Shown: piece after piece, positions 18,765 through 28,911 of the stretch | Layout: the number at the start of each line of letters is the position of its first letter | Numbering within the stretch: position 1 is the stretch's first letter | From: Bacteroidota bacterium | Lineage (GTDB): Bacteria; Bacteroidota; Bacteroidia; AKYH767-A; OLB10 | Reading direction: 5' to 3' | Assembly: GCA_016713445.1 (NCBI GenBank) | Contig: JADJPB010000001.1 | Coordinates: 558,001 to 622,000, forward strand | DNA length: 64,000 nt | Program-made: the position numbers and the translations under genes | The notes under the pieces: model-generated | What the model was told of the DNA's origin: nothing | Databases searched by the model: none | What the model saw: the letters and a program-made list of their open reading frames with translations, nothing else

Positions 18765-20438
18765 ATGAGTACAGAAGACGCAAAAAAGCATCCTAAGGGA
18801 TTGTGGGTATTATTTGGAACTGAAATGTGGGAGCGTTTCAATTTCTATGGGATGCGAGCCATCTTGACTTTATACATGGTAAACTCACTCATGATGAGTG
18901 AAGAAAGAGCTTCATTGATTTACGGAGCATTTTTGGGACTTTGTTATTTAACGCCCATGTTAGGCGGATTCATTGCTGACCGATTCTTCGGAAATCGAAA
19001 TTGCATCATGTTGGGTGGATTATTAATGGCCATCGGACAATTATTATTATTTACGAGCGAATCTATTTTTGGTGAGAACCTTGGCTTAGCCAATAATTTA
19101 CTTTGGGTTGCGCTCGGAATTATCATCTTTGGAAATGGTTTCTTTAAACCGAATATTTCCAGTATGGTAGGAAGTCTTTATCCAAAACAAGACAAAAACA
19201 AATTAGACACTGCCTTCACGATCTTTTATATGGGAATCAACTTAGGTGCCTTCTTAGGTCAGTTGATTTGTCCTTTAGTGGGAGATGTGAAAGATCTAGA
19301 TGGTACTCGTGATATTCACCCTTTCAAATGGGGATTCTTAGCAGCCGGTGTTGCTATGATTTTAGGTACGATGGTATTTTATTTCTTGAAAAATAAATAT
19401 GTAGTTTCTCCTGATGGAAAAGCCTTGGGTGGATTACCAAAAGACAATGATCAATCCCATTACGAAGAAGGCGAATCACAAAAAGCTATTTTTTCTTCTA
19501 AAGCGTTAACTTTTGCTTGTTTGGGATTTGTAGCACTTACTTTTATTTTCTTAAAAGCATTTGATCAGAATATTATTTACTCGATTATTTATGCGAGTGG
19601 TTTATCGTTAGCAGGACTTATCATTTCCGATTCATCGTTAACTAAAATTGAGAAAGATCGAATTTACGTAATTTATATTGTAGCATTTTTCGTTATCTTT
19701 TTCTGGGCAGCTTTCGAACAAGCAGGTTCATCACTTACCTTCATCGCCGACAATCAAACGGATCGAAACTTCTTTGGATGGAATATGCCTCCTTCTATGG
19801 TTCAAATCTTCAATGGTTTGTTTGTGGTTGCTTTCGCCGTTCCATTCAGCATGTTATGGGATAAGTTAAGAGCAAATGGCAAAGAACCCATTTCTCCCAT
19901 GAAGCAATCAGTTGGATTGGCTTTAATGGCATTGAGTTATTTCATCATTGCTCATAACGTAAGTGCTTTAGGTAACAGCGGATTATTAGCGATCAAATGG
20001 TTAATTCTATTGTATTTAATTCAAACTTGCGCTGAGTTGTGTTTGTCGCCCATAGGACTATCGTTAGTTGGAAAATTATCTCCAAAAAGATTCTCCTCCT
20101 TGTTGTATGGTGTATTCTTCCTTTCTAATGCTGCAGGTTACGCATTAGCCGGTACATTAGGATCTATTCTTCCTGCAACAGGAGATAAGTTTATCAAAGC
20201 CGAAGCAGCTGGAATTAACCTTCAAGGAATTTTAGATAAAACCATCGTTCCCACCGGAGATCAATTGGAATTCCTCGAGAAAAATAATATTAGAGCAAGT
20301 AATCCATTCTTTGCTGGATTCGAAATTCATAATCTCTTCGAATTCTTTATGGTGTTTGTGGTCTTAACGGGAGTTGCAGCTGTAATTCTGTTTGCATTAA
20401 CACCAAAGTTGAAGAAGATGATGCACGGAGTTAATTAA
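18765..20438 (+). CDS. POT family proton-dependent oligopeptide transporter
   Basis: A 557-aa inner-membrane symporter that imports di- and tripeptides with protons. The family signature ExxERFxxYG is present as EMWERFNFYGMR near residue 22. FFKPNISSMVGSLY and FYMGINLGAFLG are the second conserved block, and LCLSPIGLSLVGKLSP a third. At least 12 membrane segments can be seen. The gene is followed by a second POT gene on the same strand after a 235-bp gap with heptamer repeats. Confidence 0.94.
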   Translation: MSTEDAKKHPKGLWVLFGTEMWERFNFYGMRAILTLYMVNSLMMSEERASLIYGAFLGLCYLTPMLGGFIADRFFGNRNCIMLGGLLMAIGQLLLFTSESIFGENLGLANNLLWVALGIIIFGNGFFKPNISSMVGSLYPKQDKNKLDTAFTIFYMGINLGAFLGQLICPLVGDVKDLDGTRDIHPFKWGFLAAGVAMILGTMVFYFLKNKYVVSPDGKALGGLPKDNDQSHYEEGESQKAIFSSKALTFACLGFVALTFIFLKAFDQNIIYSIIYASGLSLAGLIISDSSLTKIEKDRIYVIYIVAFFVIFFWAAFEQAGSSLTFIADNQTDRNFFGWNMPPSMVQIFNGLFVVAFAVPFSMLWDKLRANGKEPISPMKQSVGLALMALSYFIIAHNVSALGNSGLLAIKWLILLYLIQTCAELCLSPIGLSLVGKLSPKRFSSLLYGVFFLSNAAGYALAGTLGSILPATGDKFIKAEAAGINLQGILDKTIVPTGDQLEFLEKNNIRASNPFFAGFEIHNLFEFFMVFVVLTGVAAVILFALTPKLKKMMHGVN

Positions 20439-20466
20439 GAATTTAGAATTATGAATTCAGAATTGG
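20432..20466. repeat. Heptanucleotide repeat at the 3' end of the first POT gene
   Basis: Five degenerate 7-nt units (AATTAAG, AATTTAG, AATTATG, AATTCAG, AATTGGT). The first unit supplies the stop codon of the transporter gene. Confidence 0.65.
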
Positions 20467-20643
20467 TGGGTTTCTTGAATGAATCGAATCTATTACTTCG
20501 ATTTTTGATTTTTAAATTTATTTATTAATTGATTCGTAAGTTTATACCATTATAACAAACTATAAATTCATAATTCAGTTTCATTGTCTGAATTCTGCAT
20601 TTTTTGAAAAGCAATAAATAACATTCAAACAAATTCAGAAAAA

Positions 20644-20671
20644 AATTCTGAATTCTAAATTCTGAATTACA
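20644..20671. repeat. Heptanucleotide repeat upstream of the second POT gene
   Basis: Four 7-nt units (AATTCTG, AATTCTA, AATTCTG, AATTACA) end two bases before the ATG of the second transporter, so its ribosome landing site is made of repeat DNA. Confidence 0.7.
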
Positions 20672-20673
20672 AC

Positions 20674-22146
20674 ATGCAGACTCTCGCCGAAATTCAAGAC
20701 TTCAAGGGTAAATACCCCAAGCAACTCTGGTATCTCTTCTTCTCCGAAATGTGGGAGCGTTTTTGCTTCTATGGAATGCGGGGAATGCTCACCGTATTTA
20801 TGGTGAGTCAGCTCATGATGAAAGAAGATGTTGCCAACTTGCAATATGGTGCAACCCAGGCTTTTGTGTATGCATTTACATTTATTGGTGGATTGTTTGC
20901 TGATAAAATATTAGGATTTAGAAAATCATTATTCTGGGGTGGATTGTTGATGATTACTGGCTCCTGTATCTTGGCCTTTAACCCGCACGATTTTTTCTTT
21001 TTGGGGATTAGTTTCACGATTATTGGTACTGGATTCTTCAAACCCAATATTTCTACGATGGTTGGAGCATTGTATCATGAAAATGACAGTCGACGCGATG
21101 CTGGTTTTTCACTCTTCTATGCGGGTATCAACGTAGGCGCATTGTTAGGAGGTTATGCCTGTATCGCCATAGCCAAGAGTTACTCTTGGAATTTAGCATT
21201 TGGATTAGCAGCGATTGTAATGACCATTTCGTTGGTGACTTTCATCTTCACTCAAAAAAGTTTAGGTCCAATTGGCTTGTCTCCTTTCAGAAGTAAAGGC
21301 ATCGAAGGAAAAAAGTGGATGGAATATGCGACGTACCTTGGTTCATTAGCCATCATTCCTATCATCATGGTGATGGTTTCTAAGACTGAATACACAGATT
21401 ACTTTATGTATTCGATTGGTCCAGCGGTATTAATTTATCTCTTTTATGAAATGGGTAAGTTCAGTTTGGCGGAGCGAAAAAAATTGATTGGCGCCTTGGT
21501 GTTTATTTTATTCTCTATCTTGTTTTGGGCATTCTTCGAGCAAAGTGGTGGATCATTGGCATTGTTTGCTGCAAATAATTTGAACGATACAGTAGTGGGA
21601 ATAAAATTAGATCCGAATGGGGTGAATAACGCTGCCAATTCTTTATTCGTAATCATTTTCGCACCGATACTTGGATTGATCTGGATTTGGTTAAGCAAGA
21701 GAAATAAAGAGCCGAATACGGTTATAAAATTTGGATTGGGATTCCTTTTCTTAGCCTTGGCCTTTTATATTTTTTATGCCACTCGTTTTTTCGCTGGTGC
21801 AGATGGAATGACGAGTCTGGAAATATTTACATTGGCCTATTTCGTTATTACCTTCGGCGAATTGTGCCTTTCCCCTATCGGATTATCCATCATGACTAAA
21901 TTATCTCCACAGCCTTTACAGGGGGTGATGATGGGCATGTGGTTTTTGGCGAGTGCATACGGTCAATATGTAGCCGGAATCTTGGGGGCTGGAATGGTAT
22001 CTCCCAATGAAAATGCTAGCCTGACAGAAAAATTAATTTCCTATACCGATGGATACCAGCAACTGGCAATATATGCTGTAATAACGGGTGTTGTCTTAAT
22101 TGCAATTTCACCTTTCGTCCGTAAATTGATGGGCGAAGTAAAATAA
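20674..22146 (+). CDS. POT family proton-dependent oligopeptide transporter
   Basis: A 490-aa paralogue of the preceding transporter. It has EMWERFCFYGMRGML near residue 26, FFKPNISTMVGALY, FYAGINVGALLGGY and LCLSPIGLSIMTKLSP. The start ATG at 20674 lies directly after a heptamer repeat. The shorter length comes from smaller loops. The two transporters probably differ in peptide preference. Their closeness to a secreted prolyl oligopeptidase (2 kb upstream) points to peptide feeding. Confidence 0.94.
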   Translation: MQTLAEIQDFKGKYPKQLWYLFFSEMWERFCFYGMRGMLTVFMVSQLMMKEDVANLQYGATQAFVYAFTFIGGLFADKILGFRKSLFWGGLLMITGSCILAFNPHDFFFLGISFTIIGTGFFKPNISTMVGALYHENDSRRDAGFSLFYAGINVGALLGGYACIAIAKSYSWNLAFGLAAIVMTISLVTFIFTQKSLGPIGLSPFRSKGIEGKKWMEYATYLGSLAIIPIIMVMVSKTEYTDYFMYSIGPAVLIYLFYEMGKFSLAERKKLIGALVFILFSILFWAFFEQSGGSLALFAANNLNDTVVGIKLDPNGVNNAANSLFVIIFAPILGLIWIWLSKRNKEPNTVIKFGLGFLFLALAFYIFYATRFFAGADGMTSLEIFTLAYFVITFGELCLSPIGLSIMTKLSPQPLQGVMMGMWFLASAYGQYVAGILGAGMVSPNENASLTEKLISYTDGYQQLAIYAVITGVVLIAISPFVRKLMGEVK

Positions 22147-22161
22147 ACTCCTAATCTTTAG

Positions 22162-22694
22162 ATGATGAAATTTAGTAAATATCTTCTAGTAGTCGCTCTC
22201 TTAACGAGCGTAAGCCATACTTGCTCGGCACAAAACGAAAAAGTGACCATGGGGTCCGGAGGCATCGAATGGATAAGCTTTGAACAAGCCGTGTTTTTAA
22301 ACGATATGAAACCCAAGAAAATTTTTATTGATGTGTATACCGACTGGTGCGGATGGTGCAAGCGGATGGATGCAGGCACGTTTAAAGATAGTCTAGTGTC
22401 TAAATATATTTCCGAAAATTATTATGCGGTAAAATTAAATGCGGAGACAAAGGATACCATTCGTTTTCGCGATAAAGTTTTTGTTTTAAGCCCGAAATGA
22501 AAGCTAACGAGTTAGCGATATCCTTGTTGAGTGGAAAAATGGGCTATCCCAGTTTTGTATTGATGGATGAGAAGTATGCCATCTTACAACCCCTAAGTGG
22601 CTACCAAACTACCGAAGAATTATTACCTCTACTCAAATTTTACGGATCGAATGCGTATCTAACTACGAAGTGGGAAGAGTATTCGAAGAAGTAA
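22162..22694 (+). CDS. Thioredoxin-like periplasmic protein (one frameshift)
   Basis: A protein of about 177 aa with a signal peptide (LVVALLTSVSHTCSAQ) and a thioredoxin fold. The active site is DWCGWCKRMD, followed by the strand AVKLNAE and the cis-Pro region MGYPSFVLMDE. One T is missing in the run at about 22484-22487; with it the chain reads VFVFKPEMKANELAISLL without a break. The WCGWCK motif and the short fold resemble periplasmic DUF255/thioredoxin_7-type proteins. It probably reduces or oxidises disulfides in the periplasm; the partner is unknown. Confidence 0.82.
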
Positions 22695-22803
22695 CGCAGG
22701 TAATTTTTTTAAACTTAATACTTATCGAACGCAATTGAAAAGCTACTAGTTGCTAGCTATTATTTATTTTTTCAAGGGCAAATGATTTTTCTAATATATA
22801 CTT

Positions 22804-22853
22804 TTTTAAACGCAGCGACCACTGCGGATTCGCTGCGACCGCTGCGTTTAAAA
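22804..22853. terminator. Bidirectional terminator-like hairpin
   Basis: Arms TTTAAACGCAGCG (22805-22817) and its exact complement (22840-22852) flank 22 nt. T-rich DNA borders it on both sides. It lies between the convergent thioredoxin-like and outer-membrane protein genes. Confidence 0.6.
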
Positions 22854-22908
22854 GTAAATTCTATAGATTGAAAATTGTTTATTCGCCTATCTTCTTTAAT
22901 CTGGGAAA

Positions 22909-23696
22909 TTAAAAGTAAAAATTTAGGTTTAAACTGCCCCCCGCATTATCATTATCAAATACAAAAGAACTGGACTTACCCCCTTCTTGTGATTGGGTGG
23001 TCGCGTTGCTACCGTTCCAACTTTCGGTTTCTATTTTACTTCGACCACGGGTTTTAACTTGTGGTCCCCAGCCAAATTCTGCACTGATGCTCGACTTGGC
23101 CGCGAAGTAATATTCGACCCTAAAATTCCTTTTAAATGAAATCCGAATGTGTTTCCTGGTCTTGCACTCTTATTTCGAGTATTTTGATTTTCACTACTGA
23201 GCGCATTTCCATAAGTATACGTTGTCTTTTCAGTGTAAATGCTAAAAAGAATTTCACCTCCATAATATCCACGCACACGCCCTTTCCCTCTCCATTTTTG
23301 CAAGCCACTTCCCAGAGTGATGTTACTGGTATTGATTTTCGTTTCATTGGAAACGGTTTCATTGGGATTGGTGCTTCCAACTCTCGCAACTAGAGTGTCG
23401 GTTTTATTTACACCGAGTCCAATTCGAATTTTTGAACGCAAAGCCATATTGTCATTAAGCATATAATTGCTCGAGATAGTTAATGGATTTGAAGCAGTGA
23501 AATTAGTGGTGGGTATGTTATTACCAGGATTGAAAAGATTTCCAATAAATTTCAAAAAGGGTACTGCATCAAATCCCAACGACATTTCTCCTTTCTCTGG
23601 AGTGATGATAAGTCCATCCCTGTTTTTGAAAGGTTCTTGTGCAGAAACGATGTATGTAAGGAAAGTAAACAATAAAATGAGGCTAAGTTTTTTCAT
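22909..23696 (-). CDS. Outer-membrane beta-barrel protein (one frameshift)
   Basis: About 260 aa with a signal peptide (LSLILLFTFLTYIVSAQ). After one missing base near 23115 is restored, the chain continues as EYYFAAKSSISAEFGWGP and ends NLNFYF with a stop at 22909. A C-terminal Phe after alternating hydrophobic residues is the usual end of an outer-membrane barrel. The sequence alternates polar and apolar residues throughout (e.g. LGFDAVPFLKFIG, SKIRIGLGV). No specific family is recognised; a structural or porin-like role is likely. Confidence 0.72.
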
Positions 23697-23736
23697 GGAA
23701 TTATGAGTTGTGATTTGTGGTTAGATAGTTGGTATA

Positions 23737-24720
23737 TTAACGACTTAAAATATTGTTGATCCGAAGTAATTCCAAGTCCAGGGGTTCTTGTTCACGCGAT
23801 GCTTCAGAGAAAGGAAGAAAATGTTTTTCGTTTTTACGGATGCCGACCATCTTCCTGGTTTCACCATTCAAAAGTGCTTCTACCGCCCAGACGCCAAGCT
23901 TGGCACCCAGAATTCGATCATAAGCGGTGGGACTCCCTCCTCGCTGAATATGTCCGAGTACAGTTACTTTCGTTTCGTAATGAGGCAAACGTTTTTTGAG
24001 TTCCATGGCTACTTCTGCGGCTCCACCGTTCTTCTCTCCTTCCGCAACGAGAATAATACTACTCGTTTTATTATTGGCTTTACCTTCTTCTAATTTTGCA
24101 ACCAATGCATCAAAATCGGTGGGTTTTTCGGGAAGTAAAATTTCCTCTGCTCCACCTGCTAGTCCTGACCATAAAGCAATACAACCCGAATCGCGACCCA
24201 TCACCTCAATTAAGAAGCAACGATCATGAGAAGCGGCAGTATCACGAATTTTATCAACAGCTTCAATGACAGTATTCACGGCAGTATCAAAACCTAGCGT
24301 GTAATCGGTACCACTTAAATCATTGTCGATTGTTCCTGGGATTCCTATAATTCTAATATCGGGAAATTGTTTACAAAATTCTTCAGCACCTTTAAAGGTA
24401 CCATCACCACCAATCGCCACAATACCATCTATCTGATGACTCTTTAAATTCGCATAGGCTTTTGCCATACCTTCATTGGTCATAAACTCCTTACTGCGTG
24501 CCGTTTTAAGAATGGTCCCTCCTCGTTGAATGATATTGCTTACCGATCGAGACGTTAAGGGCTTAAACTCATCGTCAATCATTCCTTGATACCCTCTTAA
24601 AATTCCATATACACGTAGATTATGTGCCAAGGCCGAACGCACAGTGGCCCGCACGCAAGCATTCATACCAGGTGCATCTCCACCCGATGTGAATAAAGCG
24701 AGGCGTTCTATTTTATTCAT
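23737..24720 (-). CDS. pfkA: ATP-dependent 6-phosphofructokinase
   Basis: Commits fructose 6-phosphate to glycolysis. The 327-aa protein has GGDAPGMNACVRA at the N-terminus, the ATP site GGDGTFKGAEEF, the catalytic loop GTIDNDLSGTDYTLGFDTAV, and EVMGRDSGCIALWSGLAGGAEEILLPE. GHIQRGGSPTAYDR is the allosteric/substrate segment. Gly rather than Lys at the position after GGDGT indicates an ATP-dependent rather than PPi-dependent enzyme, as far as can be judged by eye. It is transcribed alone. Confidence 0.96.
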   Translation of the reverse strand: MNKIERLALFTSGGDAPGMNACVRATVRSALAHNLRVYGILRGYQGMIDDEFKPLTSRSVSNIIQRGGTILKTARSKEFMTNEGMAKAYANLKSHQIDGIVAIGGDGTFKGAEEFCKQFPDIRIIGIPGTIDNDLSGTDYTLGFDTAVNTVIEAVDKIRDTAASHDRCFLIEVMGRDSGCIALWSGLAGGAEEILLPEKPTDFDALVAKLEEGKANNKTSSIILVAEGEKNGGAAEVAMELKKRLPHYETKVTVLGHIQRGGSPTAYDRILGAKLGVWAVEALLNGETRKMVGIRKNEKHFLPFSEASREQEPLDLELLRINNILSR

Positions 24721-24841
24721 AACAAAACAATGATCATTTTTGCGAAACTAATGCATTAACGCCAAACATCCTTTTATAGTATAGGATTCCATCGGCATTC
24801 ATGCTCTAAATTATTATTGATCACGAAACTAATATCCTACA

Positions 24842-25396
24842 ATGAACCCATCTGACAAGAAAAATCCATGGACCACCAAAAGTTCTGAAGTGAAATACGA
24901 TAATCCGTGGATTAAAGTTATCGAATCTCAGGTTTTGAATCCAGCTGGAAATCCTGGTATTTACGGTGTTGTTCATTTTAAAAATCGAGCCATCGCAATC
25001 ATTCCACTCGATGAGAACAACAATACTTGGATTGTGGGTCAATATCGTTATACGTTGAACTCTTACGAATGGGAGGTTCCTGAAGGTGGATGCCCAGAAG
25101 GTGAAGATCCCCTTGAAGCAGCTAAGCGCGAATTAGAGGAGGAAGTGGGCTTACATGCTAGCCATTGGGAGCAAGTAATGGAAATTCAGCTTAGTAATTC
25201 TGTCTCAGATGAAATTGGATATACTTATATCGCTAGAGGATTAACACTAGTTGGATCTTCTCCTGAAGAAACCGAACAATTGCAAATTAGAAAACTACCC
25301 TTTGATGAATTAGTGGACATGGTAATGCGCGGGGAAATTAAAGATGGAATGAGCGTAGCTTCTGTCTTGAAAGTAAAATTGTTGGTGGGAATATAA
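24842..25396 (+). CDS. Nudix hydrolase, ADP-sugar pyrophosphatase type
   Basis: A 184-aa cytoplasmic enzyme that cuts nucleoside diphosphates linked to another group. The Nudix box is complete: GGCPEGEDPLEAAKRELEEEVGL (23 residues, here described as GX5EX7REUXEEXGU). The preceding WIVGQYRYTLNSYEWEVPEGG matches ADP-ribose pyrophosphatases. The substrate is inferred from similarity only. Confidence 0.9.
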   Translation: MNPSDKKNPWTTKSSEVKYDNPWIKVIESQVLNPAGNPGIYGVVHFKNRAIAIIPLDENNNTWIVGQYRYTLNSYEWEVPEGGCPEGEDPLEAAKRELEEEVGLHASHWEQVMEIQLSNSVSDEIGYTYIARGLTLVGSSPEETEQLQIRKLPFDELVDMVMRGEIKDGMSVASVLKVKLLVGI

Positions 25397-25554
25397 TTAT
25401 GCTTTTTATGGATAGGAGCAATTTCCAAGCTTCAATCTGTGGCTATTTTGTAAGTACCTGAAAATTATAATTCACTTTTGGCTCTTATATTTAAAAGTAG
25501 ATCGAAGAACTCGAAACATGAAAAATAAACACCCGATTCAGCAAGTAGAATTTT

Positions 25555-26381
25555 CTATTTCTTAATATAAAGCATCCCTTTTCCACTTATATTTTCATTC
25601 TTTATTTTATGACTTCCAGAAGATTCTAAGAAGATCCATTCACATTCATAACCTTTATTGATAATTGTTTGGTTGAACTTTTGAAACGACATAGTGGTGT
25701 GAGGATAAGAGATCAATTTATCCTGATAACCTTGTGGAAGCTTTCCTGGACCATTCGACGACAAATATGATTTTTGCACGGTTACAAAATCTCTATCATC
25801 TTCGTTAAACATCATGCGATTAAAAATATCCACTTTGCATCAACACGAAGTAAAAGTTCAGTAAAAACATAAGGTGCGTCTACATATTGCAAGGCGCTTG
25901 AGCTGTGAATAAAATCAACTTTTACGCTGATTTCATCTATTGCCCTAACAAAAGTAAGTTCAGCATTATTTAGATTTCTTTCCATTGCCGATTTTACCAT
26001 TTGAGCTGTTTCAACAACATACCAATGCATTGAAATTTCTTGTGGAATTAATTGCCTTACTTCGAAATAGTGTGCGCCACATGCACCACCAAAATCCAAA
26101 ATATTTATTTCCTTGGTTTCGTTTTGATTCAAATATTGATTTATTGCAGCCAATAGAAATACATTGGTAGGATTTACAAAAAATGGCTTGTCACCAAGCG
26201 TTGCAATATGATTTACTGTCTTATCTGCAATCATATTGCAAAGTTCTATATTCTGATAGGCATCGTTTTCGCAGTTTTTAATGGCTAATTCATAGTTAGC
26301 ATATTTTTTGGAGTTATCCAAACCTCTTGCTTTTTTTGCTAGTTCAATAAATAGAGGCGGTAAAAAGTCTTTGATGTTCAT
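25555..26381 (-). CDS. Putative SAM methyltransferase, TIGR04325-like (one frameshift)
   Basis: About 275 aa once one T is restored in the run at 25822-25826, giving WIFFNRMMFNEDDRDFVTVQ. Motif I is ILDFGGACGAHYFEVRQ and post-motif I is WYVVETAQMV. The later blocks VDFIHSSSALQYVDAPY, VQKSYLSSNGPGKLPQGY and SYPHTTMSFQKF are typical of the LIC12133/TIGR04325 family. Such genes often sit in polysaccharide or LPS clusters, but here the gene is alone between a Nudix hydrolase and a 580-bp gap. The substrate is unknown. Confidence 0.8.
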
Positions 26382-26962
26382 GGTAAACTTTTCTAATTAG
26401 AATTTAAATTTCTATAAAATCGGTAGTTGATATTTTCAGTCACCATGCAAATTTAAAATTTTATCGCATATCTTGGATAGTATGAGATTAGAACAATTTT
26501 TTTTAGTGTAAAATTAAATTCCGCTAGCAAAATAGAAAAAAGAAAAGGTGCAGTTCATCTTTATAGTGCTTGCTTTGTTCAATTAGCTTTGGATTTGCTT
26601 TTTTAGGTTCTATTTGCTTTAATTTGGGTTTTAATTCAAAGTCTGTATCCTTAAATTGTAATGATATTTACACAAACACTGTTGGAAGATATTTATAAAG
26701 AATTTTCATTTTCGATTTGTGAAGTTGATTTTTCTGTTGATGTTGCAATCATAAAATTCGCCAAAAAAATGAAGTGAGCAGAAAAATATGAATTCTTAAA
26801 AAACGCTAGAAATGTTCGAATTGATAATGTAGTTATTAAAAAACAAGATCTTTATAGCGCAAATGTCAATTTTTATCATTGATAATCAGTATAATGCTCT
26901 TGCTTTTTTGCGAGGGTATTGCGGTTGAATAATAAAATTGTATTTTGCATTAAAGCTACTAA
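26382..26962. other. Intergenic region, AT-rich
   Basis: No intact gene. A short decayed reading frame is listed separately at 26661-26884. The rest is featureless AT-rich DNA. Confidence 0.55.
26661..26884 (+). pseudogene. Possible decayed small ORF with in-frame TGA
   Basis: An ATG at 26661 opens a frame of 38 codons that ends at TGA (26775-26777). The same frame then runs on for 35 more codons of protein-like composition (AEKYEFLKNARNVRIDN) to a TGA at 26882. No homologue is recognised. It may be chance, a remnant, or a small gene with one error. Confidence 0.25.
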
Positions 26963-27646
26963 ATGAAAAAATATTACGCATTCATTTTTGTATGTTTGCT
27001 ATCAATAAGTGAAGTTTTGATAGCGCAAAACGGAGCTGTCTCAACAGGTATTTCGTTAATCGGTGGCGATCGAAAAATTAGCTATTCGATAGGTCAGCCA
27101 TTTTATCATGTTTACCAAGCAGCTTCAGGTAGAATTCGAGAAGGCTTGCAACAACCCATTTTACCGCCGGCACAAATTTATTCTCATATTATACCTACTT
27201 ATTTGGGCACCTCAGGAACTTCTTTATCTGCTATGAATAGAAAGATTAGTTACACATTAGGTCAACCTTTTTATGAAATGAAGTCAGGGAGTAATGGAAA
27301 GGTAAGAGATGGAATACAGCAACCCCTATTGGCGCCAGTGATGCTAAACCTTCATTTGTATATTGAAGGATTTTATTTGGGTGGTGGAATGTTAGCGGAA
27401 ATATTAGGCAATGGAATTTGTGACACTATTAATGTAGAGCTGCACGACCCCATGTCTCCAGCCAGTATTATTTATTCCGCTAGTTCACTCTTAACTGTGC
27501 AAGGTAATGCCAATCTTCACCTTCCTCCTGGGTTGCGTGGAAATTATTATTACGTGGTCATTCGACATAGAAATTCAATTGAAACTTGGAGTAAATTGCC
27601 TATTTATATGACGGCCTCCAGCACCTTTAACCTAAAAACTAATTAA
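26963..27646 (+). CDS. Secreted protein with two ISYxxGQPFY repeats
   Basis: A 227-aa protein with a signal peptide (AFIFVCLLSISEVLIAQ). Two copies of one unit follow: ISLIGGDRKISYSIGQPFYHV ... RIREGLQQPIL at about 30-70 and LSAMNRKISYTLGQPFYEM ... KVRDGIQQPLL at about 85-125. This ISYxxGQ/GxQQP pattern is common in secreted Bacteroidota proteins that usually end in a T9SS domain. The C-terminal 100 residues (HLYIEGFYLGGGM onward) form another domain of unknown function. It lies 30 nt before the collagen-like gene, with which it probably forms an operon. Confidence 0.7.
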   Translation: MKKYYAFIFVCLLSISEVLIAQNGAVSTGISLIGGDRKISYSIGQPFYHVYQAASGRIREGLQQPILPPAQIYSHIIPTYLGTSGTSLSAMNRKISYTLGQPFYEMKSGSNGKVRDGIQQPLLAPVMLNLHLYIEGFYLGGGMLAEILGNGICDTINVELHDPMSPASIIYSASSLLTVQGNANLHLPPGLRGNYYYVVIRHRNSIETWSKLPIYMTASSTFNLKTN

Positions 27647-27675
27647 TCAATATTAATTCTGTAAAATCTATTATT

Positions 27676-28689
27676 ATGAAATACAACACTTCTTTCACTT
27701 TAACAAAAACCAACATTAGGTTTCTTCTATCTGTACTTTTTCTTTGCATTTTACTACATGGAAATCTCTTCGCGCAAGCTCCTAACCGTATCAGTTATCA
27801 AGCAGTAATGACTGATACTTCTGATTTGCCCATATTAAATGCTAATGTGGGAATTAAAATAACATTACTTCAAGGTAGTGCTTCAGGTACTCCTGTTTTT
27901 GTTGAGACACATACTACTACCACCAATGGAATTGGTTTAATTAGTTTACAGATTGGAAATGGAACTCCATTGGTTGGCAGTATTGCCAGTGTTGATTGGT
28001 CCATGGGTCCCTATTTCGTAAAAACTGAAACGGATCCCAATGGAGGAACCTCCTATACTATCATTGGCACATCGGAATTGTTAAGTGTTCCTTATGCACT
28101 TTATTCTGTGAATGGTACACCAGGACCCACAGGTCCACAAGGTGCAACAGGTGCAACAGGAGCTACAGGAGCACAAGGCCCACAAGGACCACAAGGCCCA
28201 ACAGGTGCCACAGGAGCAACTGGAGCACAAGGGGCACAAGGACCACAAGGACCTGCAGGACCTACAGGACCTACAGGAGCTACCGGTGTTGTTTCATTGC
28301 ATCCTTTTAATGGTTTTGCAGGTGCTAGCATTGCAGCTAGTTCGGCGGTATATGTTTTTGTAGGACCCACGGTTACAGTAACAATAGCTACTGGACAGAA
28401 AATAGTTGGAGTTGCTACAGTCCCGTTAGCTGTTGCTTCAGGTACTACCCAAACAAGGATAGGCTTATGTTATGCTTCCTCAAGTACACCTACCAACCTT
28501 AATAATTTTGTTGGTAGCGCCTATTCATTAGTTGAAGTAGATCCAATAAGAGATTCCTACAGTGCATCTGCATCGATTTCAGGACTACCCGCTGGTACTT
28601 ACATTGTTGGTTTAGGTATTTTGAATCAAGGAACAGTAGCCATAACAAATAATGATTTTGTAAATGGTTGGGTGATGGTGGTAAACTAG
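27676..28689 (+). CDS. Collagen-like secreted protein
   Basis: A 337-aa protein. The signal peptide (VLFLCILLHGNLFAQ) is followed by an N-terminal domain typical of Bacteroidota (NRISYQAVMTDTSDLP ... SVPYALYSVNG, about 35-150). From about 150 to 205 there are 18-20 uninterrupted Gly-X-Y triplets rich in GPT, GPQ, GAT and GAQ, able to form a collagen triple helix. A compact C-terminal domain of about 130 residues follows. The protein is presumably secreted and trimeric. The triplets are encoded by near-identical codons (GGACCA, GGAGCA, ACAGGA), so the array can expand or contract. No T9SS domain is seen. Confidence 0.85.
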   Translation: MKYNTSFTLTKTNIRFLLSVLFLCILLHGNLFAQAPNRISYQAVMTDTSDLPILNANVGIKITLLQGSASGTPVFVETHTTTTNGIGLISLQIGNGTPLVGSIASVDWSMGPYFVKTETDPNGGTSYTIIGTSELLSVPYALYSVNGTPGPTGPQGATGATGATGAQGPQGPQGPTGATGATGAQGAQGPQGPAGPTGPTGATGVVSLHPFNGFAGASIAASSAVYVFVGPTVTVTIATGQKIVGVATVPLAVASGTTQTRIGLCYASSSTPTNLNNFVGSAYSLVEVDPIRDSYSASASISGLPAGTYIVGLGILNQGTVAITNNDFVNGWVMVVN

Positions 28690-28776
28690 CTTTTAGCTTT
28701 TAGCTTTTAGCTGCTAGCTGCTAGCTGCTAGCTGCTAGCTAGCTAGCTGCTAGCTTCTAGCTAATGGCTTTTAGCT
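28686..28776. repeat. Heptanucleotide array, TAGCTTT/TAGCTGC
   Basis: About 12 units of 7 nt, starting inside the stop codon of the collagen-like gene: TAGCTTT (three times), TAGCTGC (four times), a short irregular AGCT stretch, then TAGCTTC, TAGCTAA, TGGCTTT and TAGCTTA. The remaining DNA to 28911 holds no gene. Confidence 0.85.
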
Positions 28777-28911
28777 TATTGTTAAACAAATTAATTATTA
28801 TTCTCAATTTTTCCTTTTGTGGACTTCAGTGTTCTTGTGACCTCGTATGTTGAAAAAAGCAAATTGAAACTGAGTTTTTATTTTGCAATGTATATACTTG
28901 AAGCATGAACC

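Noticed and set aside
28101..28370. Reverse-strand frame of 89 codons in the collagen region
   Set aside because: It is the complement of the Gly-X-Y triplets, so its Pro-Cys-Gly pattern is a by-product.
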